Shown here piece by piece: positions 46,235-47,838 of a stretch of 47,838 nt of DNA. The notes beneath the pieces were generated by a model that was not told the origin of the DNA, made no database searches, and saw only the letters and a list, made by a program, of their open reading frames with translations. Location: contig NZ_NFNY01000091.1 in the NCBI RefSeq assembly GCF_002179165.1, forward strand, positions 1-47,838. The letters run 5' to 3'. Each line of letters begins with the position of its first letter. Positions within the stretch are counted from its first letter, which is position 1. The translations under genes were made by a program, and so were the position numbers. This stretch comes from Campylobacter jejuni (GTDB lineage: Bacteria; Campylobacterota; Campylobacteria; Campylobacterales; Campylobacteraceae).

Positions 46235-47607
46235 TTCATACCGGCATTACGGAATTTTTCTGGATTATCCATAGCGTAACGGAATTTTTCCCAATCAATT
46301 TGTTTATCCCATATAGCAACAATCAAAGCTGCAACAGAATTTCCGCAAAGATTTCCAACTGCTCTCATTTCAGACATAAATTTATCTACACCCAAAAGTA
46401 CACCTATGGCAGCCACTGGTAAAACTTGTGCTAAAGTGGCATTAGCCTCTGAAATTTGCATATTTCCTAAAGCTGCTAAAGTGCTTCCAAGGACTATAAA
46501 TCCAGATCCAGTAACTCCAACTGCTCCTTTTGAAGCTATCATTAAAACGATTAAAATGCTGATTTCGTGTGCAAGACTTAAATTTACATTGAAAGCTTGT
46601 GCTAGGAAAATTAAGCTCATTGCTAAATAAATATTGGTACAATCAAGATTAAAGCTGTATCCTGTTGGTAAAACAAGACCGACTGTAGCTTTTGAAAGAC
46701 CTGCTTTTTCGAGTTTTCTCATTAAAGGGGCAAGGGCTGATTCGCTTGAGCTTGTGGCAAATACAATCAAAACTTCTCTGGCAATAAAACGCATAAATTT
46801 AAAGATATTAACTTTAGCAAGGTAACAAATAATGCCTAAAATTCCAAAAATAAATACAAGACAAGAGATTAACATTACCAATAACAAATAAGCAAGATTA
46901 ATTAAAGAGCTTAAGCCGTATTGTGCAATAAGAACAGCCATAGCAGAAAAAGCTGCAATAGGGCTAAAATACATCACAATTTGTAAAATTTTAAAAACAA
47001 AATTTTGAGCGACCTCAAAAACTCTTTGAATGGCTTGTTTATCTTCATTTCTCATCAATGAAATAATCAAGGCAGTGATAATAGCAATGACTAGAACTTG
47101 TATAGTTTTTCCTTCTGTAAAAGGAGTGATAATATCAGTTGGCATAGCATCTTTTAAAATATGCATAATTTCAGAACTAGCGCTAACTTCCGCGGTTTGT
47201 GAAATATATTTTTCAACACTTTTAGTATCAAGCTGATTTGGATCAAGATTCATCCCGTGACCGGGCTGCATTACATTTGCCATAAAAATACCTATTGCCA
47301 GTGCCAAAGTGCTTACAACTTCAAAATAAATTACCGCTTTAGCTCCTATGCTGCCAACTTTTTTTAAACTTTCAAGGCTGATAATACCTAAAACTAAAGT
47401 AACAAAAATAATAGGTCCAATAAGAATTTTTAAGGTTTTGATAAAATAATCAACCCCAGGTTTGCTTGCAATGGCCATTTCTTTATCCATGTAGCCTAAA
47501 ATAATACCAGCAATAATGCCTATAATTACCCAAAAACCTAAACTTTTAAGTATGCGTTTATACAAGGGAGGTTTTCTTTCTGCAAAAGTTTGACTTAAAG
47601 TTTCCAA
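46231..47607 (-). CDS. dctA: C4-dicarboxylate/H+ symporter DctA
   Basis: A 458-residue inner-membrane transporter of the DAACS family importing succinate, fumarate, malate or aspartate, key carbon sources for Campylobacter. Signatures are ATSSSESALAPLMRKLEKAG and LPTGYSFNLDCTNIYLAM, then GAVGVTGSGFIVLGSTLAALG. The usual NLDGT reads NLDCT here. The start is TTG at 47607 with AAGGA seven bases upstream. A 12-base inverted repeat lies in the leader and borders the ribosome binding site. Confidence 0.94.
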   Translation of the reverse strand: METLSQTFAERKPPLYKRILKSLGFWVIIGIIAGIILGYMDKEMAIASKPGVDYFIKTLKILIGPIIFVTLVLGIISLESLKKVGSIGAKAVIYFEVVSTLALAIGIFMANVMQPGHGMNLDPNQLDTKSVEKYISQTAEVSASSEIMHILKDAMPTDIITPFTEGKTIQVLVIAIITALIISLMRNEDKQAIQRVFEVAQNFVFKILQIVMYFSPIAAFSAMAVLIAQYGLSSLINLAYLLLVMLISCLVFIFGILGIICYLAKVNIFKFMRFIAREVLIVFATSSSESALAPLMRKLEKAGLSKATVGLVLPTGYSFNLDCTNIYLAMSLIFLAQAFNVNLSLAHEISILIVLMIASKGAVGVTGSGFIVLGSTLAALGNMQISEANATLAQVLPVAAIGVLLGVDKFMSEMRAVGNLCGNSVAALIVAIWDKQIDWEKFRYAMDNPEKFRNAGMN

Positions 47608-47617
47608 GATGATTTCC

Positions 47618-47657
47618 TTTTGTTAAGATAGTTTTTATTGTGTTAATCTTAACAAAA
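47618..47657 (-). promoter_or_regulatory. Inverted repeat in the dctA leader
   Basis: TTTTGTTAAGAT (47618-47629) and ATCTTAACAAAA (47646-47657) are perfect 12-base arms around 16 bases; the distal arm also contains the smaller palindrome TGTTAA-TC-TTAACA (47641-47654). The proximal arm runs into AAAAGGA, the ribosome binding site. It may be a protein operator or an RNA hairpin limiting translation. Confidence 0.5.
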
Positions 47658-47678
47658 AACAGCAAAACATTAGTTTGA

Positions 47679-47684
47679 ATTATA
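47679..47684 (-). promoter_or_regulatory. -10 box of dctA
   Basis: On the minus strand TTTTATAATTC contains TATAAT about 72 bases before the dctA start, placing the inverted repeat at 47618-47657 inside the transcribed leader. The rest of the sequence to the window end (47685-47838) is very AT-rich and shows no gene. Confidence 0.45.
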
Positions 47685-47838
47685 AAATTGTATTTTTGCA
47701 AAATAAATTTCTTTTTATAATGTTACAAAAATTCTCATTTATTAACTTTATTTTTTATAAAATAAAAATTATTTTAAATTAATAAAGTTTTATTTTAATA
47801 ATAATTTTATCTATTTTTTTATATAAATTTACTTTTTG

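Overview
The window is AT-rich (about 30% GC) chromosome of a thermotolerant Campylobacter, most likely C. coli or a close relative of C. jejuni. Gene order matches, from memory, the C. jejuni NCTC 11168 block Cj1236 to Cj1192 read in reverse: glyS, kefB, hspR, cbpA, htrA, cprRS, dccRS, groESL, ribE, an M23 peptidase/pgbA-like/glcD cluster, rny, ftsY, radA, atpB, gatB, gpsA, pit and dctA. HtrA and other proteins look diverged from the C. jejuni versions I remember, which is why I lean to C. coli; this is not proven.

Layout: 1-2400 is accessory DNA, an ankyrin-repeat gene cut by the window edge and a broken gene for a PD-(D/E)XK nuclease-like toxin. 2402-10084 is a minus-strand core run: methyltransferase, M23 peptidase, glyS, HAD phosphatase, small protein, Kef antiporter, hspR, cbpA. 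10285-16895 holds htrA, the CprRS and DccRS two-component systems, tRNA-Asn, a ribbon-helix-helix protein and a hemerythrin. 16914-18855 is accessory (module copy 1). 18960-26210 holds groESL, an AsmA-like protein, riboflavin synthase, a PgeF/YfiH-type protein and a Csd3/Pgp3-like peptidase. 26336-35962 holds a PgbA-N-like protein, glcD, YihY, ComEC, DedA, RNase Y, a cyclo-ligase and the tlpA-like/ftsY/radA operon. 36187-38763 is accessory (module copy 2). 38875-47607 holds atpB, gatB, gpsA, a degenerate dihydroorotase, a split membrane gene, pit, a small beta-barrel protein and dctA.

The most unusual content is a pair of divergent two-gene modules inserted at separate points in otherwise core DNA (dccS/groEL and radA/atpB). 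Each has a large helical-repeat protein sharing short signatures (WTK-E-K, KNPL, KDPRD-D-T-ES, GYP), followed by a small protein with an (R/K)RKAL-NL N-terminus and a short hydrophobic stretch. Copy 2's large protein is a lipoprotein; copy 1's has no leader. With the decayed nuclease toxin and ankyrin gene at the window start, they suggest envelope or competition (toxin/immunity) cargo, but no function is demonstrated.

Regulation visible in the sequence: a near-perfect CIRCE element and a strong promoter before groES, with a HAIR-like inverted repeat upstream; a HAIR-like site over the cbpA-hspR promoter; an 18-bp palindrome over the presumed htrA -35; and a 12-bp inverted repeat in the dctA leader next to its ribosome binding site.
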